In this document: positions 15,100-21,928 of the stretch, one piece after another
How the letters are laid out: every line of letters begins with the position of its first letter
Numbering within the stretch: position 1 is the stretch's first letter
Notes under the pieces: model-generated
Told to the model about the DNA's origin: nothing
The model's database searches: none
Seen by the model: the letters and a program-made list of their open reading frames with translations, nothing else
Origin: JAJPJQ01 sp036522615
GTDB lineage: Bacteria > Desulfobacterota > Binatia > UBA9968
Length of the DNA: 21,928 nucleotides
Assembly: GCA_036522615.1 (NCBI GenBank)
Contig: DATDFN010000190.1
Location: 1-21,928, forward strand
Direction: 5' to 3'
Translations under genes and position numbers: made by a program

Positions 15100-16839
15100 A
15101 TGAACGGCGCTCAATCGGCAAATCAGGCCGGCGTTTTTCCGCGCGCCGCGGCGCTCCGCCTCGACGTGCAGGTTTTGCTGTTGAGCCTCCTGCTCGGCGC
15201 AATTGCGTTTCTCGTCCTGACACCGCTGTTTCTCCTGCTGCTGAACAGCTTTCAAATCGGCAAGCCCGGCGGCGCGGTCGTGTATAGTCTCGACGGCTGG
15301 CGCCAGGCGTTTTCCAGCGCCGGCATCGTCGACGCGATCTACAACAGCTTTTCGCTGGCGATGACGCGCCAGGCGATCGGGATCGTCGCCGGCGTCTTCC
15401 TCGCCTGGCTCCTCGCCCGCACCGACATCCCGATGAAACGCGGGCTCGAGTTCATGTTCTGGCTCTCTTTCTTTTTGCCCGCGCTGCCCGTCACCCTGGG
15501 CTGGATTCTCCTGCTCGACCCGAAATACGGCATTTTGAACCAGTTGATCATGAAGCTGCCGTTCGTCACCGGCCCGCCGTTCGACATTTACTCCTACTGG
15601 GGCATCGTCTGGGTGCATCTCGCGACGACGGGCATCTCGCTCAAAGTCATGCTGCTGACGCCGGCCTTCCGCAACCTCGACGCCTCGTTGGAAGAATCCT
15701 CGCGCGTCGCCGGAGCGGGGACGTTCGGCACGCTGCTGCGCATCATCGTGCCCGTGATGATGCCGGTGCTGCTCGTGACTACGATCCTGGGTCTCATCCG
15801 CTCGCTCGAGGCGTTCGAGATCGAGCTCGTCCTCGGCGTGCCGATCGGTCTGCACGTTTTCTCGACCAAGATCCACAGCTTCGTCACGCACGAGCCGCCA
15901 CAGTTCCCGCCCGCGACGGCGCTCGGCGCGTTTTTTCTTTTGATCCTGCTCTCGCTCGTCGCCCTCCAGCGACTCTACATCGGACGGCGGTCGTACGTGA
16001 CGGTCACGGGAAAAAGCTTCAGCACGCGTCCGATTGCGCTCGGCCCGTGGAAGTATCCGGCGCTGGGGCTCGTGCTCCTCATCACGCTGAGTCTCACCGT
16101 GCTGCCGACCGCGTTTCTGCTGCTCGGGACGTTCATGAAGCTCTTCGGCTTCTTTACCATCAAAGACCCGTTCACGCTCGACAACTGGCGCGGCGTTCTT
16201 TCCGACCCCATTCTTTTGCGCTCCTTCAAAAATACGCTCGTGCTGGGATTTTCGAGCGCCGGCATCGGCGTCGGCCTGAGCTCCCTCGTCGCCTATGTGA
16301 TCGTCAAATCGCGCTTCAAAGCGCGGGCGCTGCTCGATTTCCTCTGCTGGCTTCCCTGGGCGATCCCGGGCATCCTGCTCGGCATGGCGCTGCTCTGGAC
16401 CTTCCTCTTCATTCACAAAGTAGTGCCGATCTACGGCACCATGGGCGCGCTCGTGCTGGCGATGGCGATCAGCGGTCTCCCGGTGTGCGTCCAGGTGATG
16501 AAGAGCTTTCTGATGCAGCTCAGCAACGAGCTGGAAGAAGCTTCCATGGTCGCCGGCGCGTCGTGGTTCACGACTTATCGCCGCATCGTCCTGCCGCTGA
16601 TTCTTCCCTGCCTGATCGTCGTCGGCCTGATCGAATTCATCTCCGCCGCGCGCAACATCAGCACCGTCGTGCTGCTCGCGACCGGCCAGACGCGGCCGCT
16701 CTCGCTCTTGATGCTGGACTACGCCGCTGGCGCGGAGCTCGAGCGCGCGACGGTCGTCGCGACGCTCATCATCGGCATCGTCGTGCTCGCCGCGCTCGGG
16801 GCGCGCTCGCTCGGCGGGCAGTTCAGCATCCGGGGATAG
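15100..16839 (+). CDS. ABC transporter permease, two permease units fused (FbpB-like)
   Basis: 579 residues, integral inner-membrane protein with about 12 hydrophobic segments, beginning at about residue 25 (VQVLLLSLLLGAIAFLVL). Two cytoplasmic EAA loops are visible: LEESSRVAGAG near residue 197 and LEEASMVAGAS near 477, each followed by an RI.VP or RIVLPL stretch. One polypeptide thus supplies both membrane halves, as in iron(III)/thiamine-type importers, the same transporter cluster as the binding proteins in this window. No ATPase gene follows, so the ATP-binding subunit must be encoded elsewhere. The start codon has only a weak ribosome site. Confidence 0.93.
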   Translation: MNGAQSANQAGVFPRAAALRLDVQVLLLSLLLGAIAFLVLTPLFLLLLNSFQIGKPGGAVVYSLDGWRQAFSSAGIVDAIYNSFSLAMTRQAIGIVAGVFLAWLLARTDIPMKRGLEFMFWLSFFLPALPVTLGWILLLDPKYGILNQLIMKLPFVTGPPFDIYSYWGIVWVHLATTGISLKVMLLTPAFRNLDASLEESSRVAGAGTFGTLLRIIVPVMMPVLLVTTILGLIRSLEAFEIELVLGVPIGLHVFSTKIHSFVTHEPPQFPPATALGAFFLLILLSLVALQRLYIGRRSYVTVTGKSFSTRPIALGPWKYPALGLVLLITLSLTVLPTAFLLLGTFMKLFGFFTIKDPFTLDNWRGVLSDPILLRSFKNTLVLGFSSAGIGVGLSSLVAYVIVKSRFKARALLDFLCWLPWAIPGILLGMALLWTFLFIHKVVPIYGTMGALVLAMAISGLPVCVQVMKSFLMQLSNELEEASMVAGASWFTTYRRIVLPLILPCLIVVGLIEFISAARNISTVVLLATGQTRPLSLLMLDYAAGAELERATVVATLIIGIVVLAALGARSLGGQFSIRG

Positions 16840-16903
16840 CGCGATCGCTACTGTCAGACACACGCTGAATAGCTTTAGCTTTGCGCTCTTTGTCGCCCTT
16901 CTG

Positions 16904-17446
16904 TTGTATGCATGTACATCTGAAAAATCGCCTCCCTGTCCGCTGTCCAGGAGAGAAGACATAAGTATCCGCGATGTAACATGCCAATTCTTTCTTGGGC
17001 GTGACGCATACCAGCGGCAAGACTATCATCAAGCAGCACTTCACTGGCAATGGACTGCTGATCGATCCGCCGACACGATAGACGACGAGAGGATCATCGC
17101 CGCAGCACATGGGACTTTGGGTTATCTTTATTACCGCGGCTTAGGCGTCGCCCAGGATCAAACCAAAGCGCTAGAGTTATTCAGAGAAGGTGTCCGGCGC
17201 GGCGACCTCGAATCCCGGCTTCATCTAGGACGCGCTTACGCGGACGATCGCAACGCCATTTATAATCCCGTCCTTGCGTATGCATGGCTTAAGTCCGTCG
17301 AAAATTTTTATCGCCCAATCATCGATGAGCAGCTGTCAATGAATGTCCTCGACGACGCAAAAAAGGCTCTCGCGATTTTAAAGGGAGCTCTGACGGACGG
17401 CGAAATCGCGAAGGGCGAGGAGCTATCCTGGACGATTCGTCAATAA
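16904..17446 (+). CDS. SEL1-repeat protein, probable lipoprotein with uncertain start
   Basis: About 180 residues from a TTG codon at 16904. SEL1/TPR-like helices are visible (AAHGTLGYLYYRGLGV, DQTKALELFREGVRRGD, LHLGRAYADD, YNPVLAYAWLKSVE). Such repeats mediate protein-protein contacts. The same frame continues upstream without a stop and encodes what looks like a lipoprotein signal (RHTLNSFSFALFVALLLYA before the cysteine at 16913), but there is no ATG, GTG or TTG in front of it. The nearest options are CTG 16865, or ATC 16844 preceded by GGGGA. Codon use is less GC-biased than in the neighbours. It does not look like part of the catabolic operon. Confidence 0.65.
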   Translation: MYACTSEKSPPCPLSRREDISIRDVTCQFFLGRDAYQRQDYHQAALHWQWTADRSADTIDDERIIAAAHGTLGYLYYRGLGVAQDQTKALELFREGVRRGDLESRLHLGRAYADDRNAIYNPVLAYAWLKSVENFYRPIIDEQLSMNVLDDAKKALAILKGALTDGEIAKGEELSWTIRQ

Positions 17447-17482
17447 CGTACGAAAGCGCGTTTTGCAGATTCGATTTTTTTC

Positions 17483-17512
17483 TTGACGCCGCACCGGCAC
17501 CTGCCTTACCAT
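17483..17512 (+). promoter_or_regulatory. Candidate promoter upstream of the DUF378 leader
   Basis: TTGACG (17483-17488) and TACCAT (17507-17512) are separated by 18 bases and preceded by a T-rich tract. Transcription from here would run into the terminator at 17575-17609 before reaching the DUF378 gene. Confidence 0.45.
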
Positions 17513-17518
17513 AGTCAT

Positions 17519-17609
17519 AACCAATATAGGCAGGATCGACGCAGATCCCGTCACAGCTTCGAGTCGTTTTAGTTAAGCCCGGACTGGGTCGCCCAGCCGG
17601 GCTTTTTTT
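17519..17609 (+). ncRNA. Candidate short leader RNA or attenuator ahead of DUF378 gene
   Basis: If the promoter at 17483-17512 is used, a ~90-base RNA would end at the strong terminator. It contains an additional hairpin, GGATC-GACGCA-GATCC (17533-17548), and no open reading frame. It could be a stand-alone small RNA or a leader with conditional termination. I could not match it to a riboswitch class that I know. Confidence 0.3.
17575..17609 (+). terminator. Strong intrinsic terminator
   Basis: AAGCCCGG, a bulged A, and CTGGG pair around a TCG loop with CCCAG and CCGGGCTT, giving about 13 bp followed by a run of seven Ts (17603-17609). It lies 26 bases before the DUF378 ATG, well after the SEL1 gene stop (17446). 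Confidence 0.88.
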
Positions 17610-17634
17610 GTCGGAGAAAGAGAGGAGGACGGTT

Positions 17635-17859
17635 ATGCTGAAAAACGCCTGCGCGCTGTGCAAGGTCGTGGGAGCGCTCGCGATCATCGGCGCGCTCAAC
17701 TGGGGCGTCATGGCGCTCTTCCACGTTAATATGGTCGAGCAGGTCGTCGGCATGGGCATGGCGAACTGGATTTACATGCTCGTCGGGCTTGCCGGCATCA
17801 TGCTCCTGGTCAGCTTCGTTTACGTATGCCCCGGCTGTAGAAAAATGAAGCCAGCGTAA
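17635..17859 (+). CDS. DUF378-family small membrane protein
   Basis: 74 residues from ATG 17635, which has AGGAGG (17623-17628) 6 bases upstream. A TTG at 17608 in frame lies in the terminator T-run and is rejected. Two membrane helices are visible (about residues 10-28 and 45-64) with the DUF378 signature GALNWGVMALF near the first and YMLVGLAGIMLL in the second. Two cysteines near the N-terminus (CALC) and CPGC at the C-terminal end could bind a metal or form disulfides, an addition not typical of short DUF378 proteins. The function of the family is unknown. A 15-base GC-rich hairpin at 17899-17913 downstream lacks a T-run. Confidence 0.85.
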   Translation: MLKNACALCKVVGALAIIGALNWGVMALFHVNMVEQVVGMGMANWIYMLVGLAGIMLLVSFVYVCPGCRKMKPA

Positions 17860-18002
17860 CTTAGTCTCGATCACATCTAGGCAGTACATAGAAGTGCACC
17901 GGCGCACCGCCGGACGCGCAGTGTAGTTTATTTTCCTTCTCAATCCTATTCGGCTTCGATTAATTTCGGCCCGCTCCGGTACAAATATCCGCGCAGACAA
18001 GG

Positions 18003-18008
18003 TATAAT
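18003..18008 (+). promoter_or_regulatory. Consensus -10 box before the DGQHR gene
   Basis: A perfect TATAAT lies 20 bases before the ATG, directly upstream of the ribosome site GAGGAGG (18014-18020). The best -35 at suitable spacing is poor (TACAAA), so the promoter may rely on an activator. A start near 18014 would give a nearly leaderless message. Confidence 0.45.
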
Positions 18009-18028
18009 GCGTCGAGGAGGCACCCTGC

Positions 18029-19141
18029 ATGCTCGCGACGCGCATTGTCCAGAAAGAGGGAACCTTTTACTTCGGCGCGGTGAAGGCTACCGAGCTGCTC
18101 GACCGCGTGCGCTTTACCAGCCGCTACTATTTCGAGGGCGAGGAGATCGCGGCCGACGACCCCGGCGACGACGAGGTCGCGCGCTTCATCTCCGGCATCG
18201 AGCACACCGAGAAGTCCTTCCAGCGCGTGCTGAACCGGCGGAAGATCCGCCAGATCGTCAATTTTTACGAGACCGCCGTCAGCCAGCCGCTTATCCCCGG
18301 CACGATCCTGCTCTTCACCGACGAGATGCTGGGCTTTCGCCGTCAGGACGGCTCGGATACGGTCGGTTTTCTGAGCGAGCCCAAGGGAAAATTTTTGATC
18401 ATCGACGGCCAGCACCGGCTCGCGGCGCTCCACTTCTTCGCCGAGAAACATCCTGACGTCGCCAAAGAGGTGGACGTCCCGTGCGTGATGTTCGACGGGA
18501 AGAGCGCCGACTTCGCCACGGAGATGTTCGTCATCATCAACTCGACCCATACGCGCATCAACAAATCGCACCTGGTCGATCTCTACGAGCGCGTCTCCTG
18601 GGAGACGCCGGAAAAAAAGCTCGCCGCCAAGGTCGTCAATCTCCTATACGAGGAGAACGACTCGCCGCTCCGCTACCGCATCAACCGCCTCGGCGGCCGC
18701 AGCCGCCAGGAGAAATGGATCCTCCAATCGGAGCTTTTCAACGAGATCTACAAGGTCGTGCTTCGGAACCGCAAGTTTTTTGACAACCAGTTCCAGTTCC
18801 GCTCCGACTACGTCTACGCGCTCGTGCGCGACTACTTCAAAGCGGTGCGCGACACGATGCATGCGGTCTGGGGCGAAAACGAGCGCTACATGTTCACGCG
18901 CGACGTGACGCTGAAGGCGCTGATCCGCGTCTTCGGCGACATCATCCGCAACCGAAAAGTTTTCCAGGCCTGGGACGAGAAGCGCGACCCGCGCGTCTTC
19001 GCCGTGCTGATGCAGCCGTGGAAAGAGCTCGTGCGCGATTTTCGCGCAGAGGGATTCTATGAGCGCTTTCCCGCCAAGGGCCAGGTCGAGCGCGTGCGCC
19101 GCATTCACGTGAAGCTCAGCCAGGCGATCGGGTATGCGTGA
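18029..19141 (+). CDS. DGQHR-domain protein (DndB-like)
   Basis: 370 residues. The hallmark IIDGQHRLAAL is at about residues 124-134, preceded by an RKIRQIVNFYETA helix and IPGTILLF, the order seen in DGQHR/DndB-type proteins. It is followed by a long helical C-terminal region. DndB acts with DndCDE/DndA in phosphorothioate DNA modification and its control; other DGQHR proteins are found in mobile and defence loci without a known activity. No dnd, DNA-modification or defence genes are visible in this window, so this is a stand-alone member. Ribosome site GAGGAGG lies 8 bases before the ATG. Molecular function cannot be stated with certainty. Confidence 0.82.
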   Translation: MLATRIVQKEGTFYFGAVKATELLDRVRFTSRYYFEGEEIAADDPGDDEVARFISGIEHTEKSFQRVLNRRKIRQIVNFYETAVSQPLIPGTILLFTDEMLGFRRQDGSDTVGFLSEPKGKFLIIDGQHRLAALHFFAEKHPDVAKEVDVPCVMFDGKSADFATEMFVIINSTHTRINKSHLVDLYERVSWETPEKKLAAKVVNLLYEENDSPLRYRINRLGGRSRQEKWILQSELFNEIYKVVLRNRKFFDNQFQFRSDYVYALVRDYFKAVRDTMHAVWGENERYMFTRDVTLKALIRVFGDIIRNRKVFQAWDEKRDPRVFAVLMQPWKELVRDFRAEGFYERFPAKGQVERVRRIHVKLSQAIGYA

Positions 19142-19631
19142 ACGCGTGAGCGAAGGCGCAGTTAAACGGATCGTCGAAGGCGGGTGCAGCTCTCCAACCG
19201 GCTATCGTCGCAGCCCGAAGCGATTGCATCTTCTTGCGCGGATGCGTGGTATACTCGGAACACGTTCATTGCTTTACGCGATGGTGCGGCGCCTCACCCG
19301 AAGACACTAACACGCGCCATTTTTTCTTCAGGAAATTTTGTAACGCAATTCAGGGGAATACCCTATTTCGTTTCACTGCGGGGATGGATAAATAGCCGAC
19401 CAGCGCACGGACTCATCGATGATGACGCGATTTGGTCAGCGGTGAGAAAGGGCCGAAACCCGCGGAGCTGCAAGCCCGTAACCGATTGTTTCTTTGAGGG
19501 AATTCATTTAGGGGTCACATTGAAGCATAGAAAACATGACCCCCTGTTTCTTTATGAAAAATCGAATATAGGTAGAATGCGAAGCATCCAACTTACCAGT
19601 GGCGCGGACGTAATTTAGAAGGGAGGAAAGA
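19142..19631 (+). other. 490-base stretch without a convincing gene
   Basis: The stretch is less GC-rich than its surroundings. It contains an extended -10 (TGGTATACT, 19247-19255), an inverted repeat at 19511-19543, a second weak -10 (TAGAAT, 19571-19576) and the ribosome site of the zinc-ribbon gene. A 144-codon frame at 19184-19618 has no family signature, no ribosome site and unusual composition, so I do not call it. The region could hold a long leader or non-coding RNA. Confidence 0.5.
19511..19543. repeat. Inverted repeat GGGGTCA...TGACCCC
   Basis: GGGGTCA (19511-19517) and TGACCCC (19537-19543) form a perfect 7-bp stem around a 19-base AT-rich loop. It may be a regulator site, an RNA hairpin or the remnant of a small mobile element. 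No T-run follows directly, so it is not a standard terminator. Confidence 0.5.
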
Positions 19632-19835
19632 ATGAAGCTCTCGACAGCCTACGTGTGTTACTCGTGCGAAGAGGTGCTGGACATGGCGCCCTACGGACGG
19701 TGCGATATGTGCGGCTCCGCGGACGTCTATCCGCTCAGCTGGCTGGGGCAGCCGGAAGAGAAAAGAAACCGCTGGGTCGAACGGGTCAACGGTCAGAAGC
19801 GGAGCGAGTTCTCCGCAACTTCCCGTCCGGTATAG
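19632..19835 (+). CDS. Small zinc-ribbon protein
   Basis: 67 residues with C9-Y-S-C12 and C24-D-M-C27, a CxxC-x11-CxxC arrangement expected to bind one Zn(II). The rest of the protein is hydrophilic and ends in a basic tail. The start is supported by GGGAGG about 6 bases upstream. Similar small zinc ribbons occur as stand-alone proteins of unknown role. It converges on the binding-protein gene at 19860 with a 24-base gap. Confidence 0.75.
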   Translation: MKLSTAYVCYSCEEVLDMAPYGRCDMCGSADVYPLSWLGQPEEKRNRWVERVNGQKRSEFSATSRPV

Positions 19836-19859
19836 CAAATGCAGCGTCCGGCGCCGCGG

Positions 19860-20969
19860 TTATTTTAGTATCTGCTCGGCGAACTGCGCCGACGGCAGCC
19901 GGACTTTCGTATATTTATCCTCCAGGTGATTCCGCACACGGTTATACTCCTCCACCGTGAGCACGTCTTTCGCGGCTTGCACCCCCTCGGCTTGGAGCCA
20001 CTTCGTGTCCACGTCGATGCGGCGCGTTGATTGATGCATCACCTTGACATAAAGCTCCTGTCCTTCTTTGGATAGGAGCCAATTGACGAAGAGCTTCGCC
20101 GCGTTCGGATGCGGCGGCCCTTTGACAATACCGATCACGCCGGAGCCGTTGCTCGACGGGGCGCCTTCCTTTAGCTTGGGCAGCTCCTTGATCGGCAGGT
20201 TCGCGACGATGAAGCCCTCGAGCGTGTAAAAGCTGACGCCGAGGGCGATCGCGAGCTTGCCTTTCGCGAGCGCGTCGGCGAGCTGGCGCTGATCGCGGCT
20301 GACGAAGAGGTCCTGCTGCACGAGCTTGCGCAGGAAAGCTTCGCCTTTGACGTCCCAGATGAACGACCAGATCGACTGCCCCGAGCCGGGCGTGCGCGGG
20401 TCGAGGAAGCCGAGCTTGCCTTTCCACTTGGGATTGAGAAAGTCGTCGAGCGAGCGGATCTCCTCCGGCTTGACCATCGCCGTGTTGTGCCAGAATCCGC
20501 CGGTGCCGGCGTCGGCGATGAACGAGTAAAGAAAGCGTTTGGTCTTCACGTTGTCTTCCCAGACGTGGCCGGCCCACCAGTATTTTTCTTCTTTCACTTC
20601 CGGGAGAATCCAGTTGGGCGGTATGGCCTCGGCCATGCCGTCCTCCGCCATCGACTCATAGGTGCCGGAGCCGCCCATGAAGACGTCGAAATATTTCACG
20701 CCGGCTTTGAATTCGGCGGCAATGCGGCTCGCGTTCTGCGGCCCGCGCGCGGGGAGCAGCTCCATGTCGACACCGAACTTCGGCTTGAACACGAGCTCCA
20801 ATTCCTTTCGCAGCTCGGCGCGCGCCGGAATGCCGACGACGATCTTGCCCTCTTTTTTCGCCTCCTGGAGCGTGCGCTCCCAGTCTTTTTTCCAGTCGCT
20901 CTGCGCGCGCAGGTCGCCGGCTGGAGAAAAAGCTGCGATCGCGAAAACAAGCGCCGAGACTAGCCGCAT
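19860..20969 (-). CDS. ABC transporter solute-binding protein
   Basis: 369 residues, complete. Signal peptide: MRLVSALVFAIAAFSPAGDLRA with cleavage before QS. It has the same family blocks as the other binding proteins here: GGSGTYES, LPEVKEEKYWWAGH, NPKWKGKLGF, DPRTPGSG, KGPPHPNAAK, DVDTKWL and NRVRNHLEDKYTKVRLP. It is the second gene of a tandem pair. Its ribosome site AGGAGG overlaps the TAG stop of the upstream copy (AAATAGGAGG), 8 bases separating the genes, so translation is probably coupled. No permease or ATPase is visible next to it, although the operon's upstream part lies outside the window. The ligand is unknown. Confidence 0.92.
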   Translation of the reverse strand: MRLVSALVFAIAAFSPAGDLRAQSDWKKDWERTLQEAKKEGKIVVGIPARAELRKELELVFKPKFGVDMELLPARGPQNASRIAAEFKAGVKYFDVFMGGSGTYESMAEDGMAEAIPPNWILPEVKEEKYWWAGHVWEDNVKTKRFLYSFIADAGTGGFWHNTAMVKPEEIRSLDDFLNPKWKGKLGFLDPRTPGSGQSIWSFIWDVKGEAFLRKLVQQDLFVSRDQRQLADALAKGKLAIALGVSFYTLEGFIVANLPIKELPKLKEGAPSSNGSGVIGIVKGPPHPNAAKLFVNWLLSKEGQELYVKVMHQSTRRIDVDTKWLQAEGVQAAKDVLTVEEYNRVRNHLEDKYTKVRLPSAQFAEQILK

Positions 20970-20977
20970 GAGACCTC

Positions 20978-21928
20978 CTATTTGAGTATCTGCTCGGCGA
21001 ACTCCGCCGCCGGCAGGCGAACCTTGGTGTATTTATCCTCGAGATGATTCCGCAGGCGGTTGTATTCGTCGAGCGTCAGCGTATCTTTCGCCGCCTGCGT
21101 GCCGTATTCCGCGAGCCATTTCGTGTCGACGTCGAGCCGCCGCGTGGACGACTTCATGACCTTGCCGTAAAATTCCTGGCCTTCCCGACTGAGAAGCCAG
21201 TTGAGAAAAAGCTTGACGCCGTTCGGGTGCGGCGGATTCTTCACGATGCCGACGATGCCGTAGCCGTTGCTCGCCGGCAGCCCCTCTTTCGGCGTCGGCA
21301 GCTGTTTGACGGGAAGGCCCGAGTTGATGAACGGCTCGTACTGCGAATGGCCCGCGCCCATCGTGAGGGCGAGCTTCGATTTCGCGAGCGCGTCGGCGAT
21401 TTGCCTGAGGTCCCGGCTGACGAAAAGGTTTTGCTGCACCAGCTTTCTCAAATAATCCTCGCCCTTGAGCTCCCAGCAGAGCGACCACAGCGACTGGCCG
21501 GAGCCGGGCACGCGCGGATCGCTGAGGCCGATTCTGCCCTTCCACTTGGGACTCAAGAAATCGTCGAGCGAGCGCAGCTCTTCCGGCTTCGCCAGGGTCG
21601 AGTTGTACCACAGTCCGCCGGTGCCGACTTCGGCGATAAAAGAATAGAGAAAGCGCTTGGTCTTGACATTGTCTTCCCAGATGTGGCCGCCCCACCAGTT
21701 TTTGGGATCTTTGACTTCGGCGAGGACCATGTTGGGCTCGATCGCCTCGAGCATGCCGCCGTGCGCGAGCGACAACGCCGTCCCGGTGCCGACGATGAGC
21801 GCGTCGAAATACTGCACGCCGGCCTTCTGCTCCGCCGCGATGCGGCTCGCGTTCTGCGGACCGGGCGCGGCGACGAGCTCGACATCGACGCCGAACTTCC
21901 CTTTGAACGCCGCCTCCGTCTGCTTGCG
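20978..21928 (-). CDS. ABC transporter solute-binding protein (N-terminus beyond window)
   Basis: The frame is open to the window edge: 316 residues visible, with the signal peptide and first ~45 residues missing. A GTG at 21817 is internal, since homologous sequence (FGVDVELVAAPGPQNASRIA) continues upstream of it. It is very similar to the downstream neighbour at 19860-20969, with blocks such as LAEVKDPKNWWGGHIWEDNV, DPRVPGSGQSLWS, KNPPHPNGVK and NRLRNHLEDKYTKVRLP. The tandem copies indicate a local duplication followed by divergence mainly in the central ligand-facing segments. Confidence 0.92.
   Translation of the reverse strand, partial: RKQTEAAFKGKFGVDVELVAAPGPQNASRIAAEQKAGVQYFDALIVGTGTALSLAHGGMLEAIEPNMVLAEVKDPKNWWGGHIWEDNVKTKRFLYSFIAEVGTGGLWYNSTLAKPEELRSLDDFLSPKWKGRIGLSDPRVPGSGQSLWSLCWELKGEDYLRKLVQQNLFVSRDLRQIADALAKSKLALTMGAGHSQYEPFINSGLPVKQLPTPKEGLPASNGYGIVGIVKNPPHPNGVKLFLNWLLSREGQEFYGKVMKSSTRRLDVDTKWLAEYGTQAAKDTLTLDEYNRLRNHLEDKYTKVRLPAAEFAEQILK

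Noticed and set aside
14989..16962. 657-codon minus-strand frame opposite the permease
   Set aside because: It is very rich in Glu, Arg, Asp and His, as expected for the complement of membrane-protein codons; no domain seen.
17608..17634. TTG start for the DUF378 protein
   Set aside because: It lies in the terminator T-run; ATG 17635 has a strong AGGAGG at proper spacing.
17899..17913. Hairpin CCGGCG-CAC-CGCCGG as a terminator
   Set aside because: The stem is good but no T-run follows on either strand.
19361..19500. Possible c-di-GMP or other riboswitch
   Set aside because: Some short GC-rich pieces look suggestive, but the conserved cores of the riboswitch classes I know are absent.
19184..19618. 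144-codon frame as a gene
   Set aside because: It has a non-ATG start, no ribosome site, no recognisable motif and composition unlike the neighbouring genes.
1..21928. CRISPR array, tRNA or rRNA genes
   Set aside because: I saw no regularly spaced direct repeats, no tRNA-like cloverleaf and no rRNA signature on reading both strands.

Overview
This is a GC-rich, densely coding stretch, most likely from an uncultured soil or sediment bacterium. The dominant content is aromatic-acid catabolism: three Rieske oxygenase large subunits, two UbiD-type decarboxylases, two bicupin dioxygenase-like proteins and a Gfo/Idh/MocA dehydrogenase. Added to these are four closely related ABC solute-binding proteins and one fused permease. 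Two copies of a REP-like palindrome (its spurious translation reads HPERSEGS) and the expanded binding-protein family recall uncultured Binatota/Desulfobacterota-like or Rokubacteria-like genomes. That placement is an impression, not a measurement.

Layout. (A) 1-2200, minus strand: a ubiD gene followed by a Rieske oxygenase cut by the window edge. The divergent LysR regulator gene (2299-3174) shares a short control region containing a TTGACA/TATGTT promoter overlapped by a T-N11-A dyad. (B) 3196-6348, minus strand: Rieske oxygenase, then a flavin disulfide-oxidoreductase-like gene, then a small membrane-anchored unknown. (C) 6474-16839, plus strand: bicupin, ubiD, binding protein, Rieske oxygenase, Gfo/Idh dehydrogenase, binding protein, bicupin, fused permease. 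(D) 16904-19835, plus strand: a SEL1-type protein, a DUF378 membrane protein behind a promoter-plus-terminator leader, a stand-alone DGQHR (DndB-like) protein, a 490-base non-coding stretch and a zinc-ribbon mini-protein. (E) 19860-21928, minus strand: two tandem binding-protein paralogs, the upstream one cut by the window edge.

The most striking feature is the flavoprotein at 3810-5153. Its reading frame is intact except for one in-frame TGA, which falls exactly at the second (flavin-proximal) cysteine of the CxxxxC redox motif. Eleven bases after the TGA there is a perfect 7-bp inverted repeat whose apical loop has a G in its first two positions. This spacing and shape match the general bacterial SECIS model. 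The best reading is a selenoprotein with a C-x4-Sec active site in a glutathione-reductase-type fold. A nonsense mutation or sequencing error is the alternative.

How the genes may work together (inference): binding proteins and the permease import an aromatic carboxylate, and a Rieske oxygenase makes a cis-dihydrodiol. The Gfo/Idh enzyme, overlapping its Rieske partner by 4 bases, rearomatises it as Pht4 does after Pht3 in phthalate degradation. UbiD enzymes remove CO2 and the bicupins may open the ring. No oxygenase reductase, no transporter ATPase and no UbiX are present in the window.
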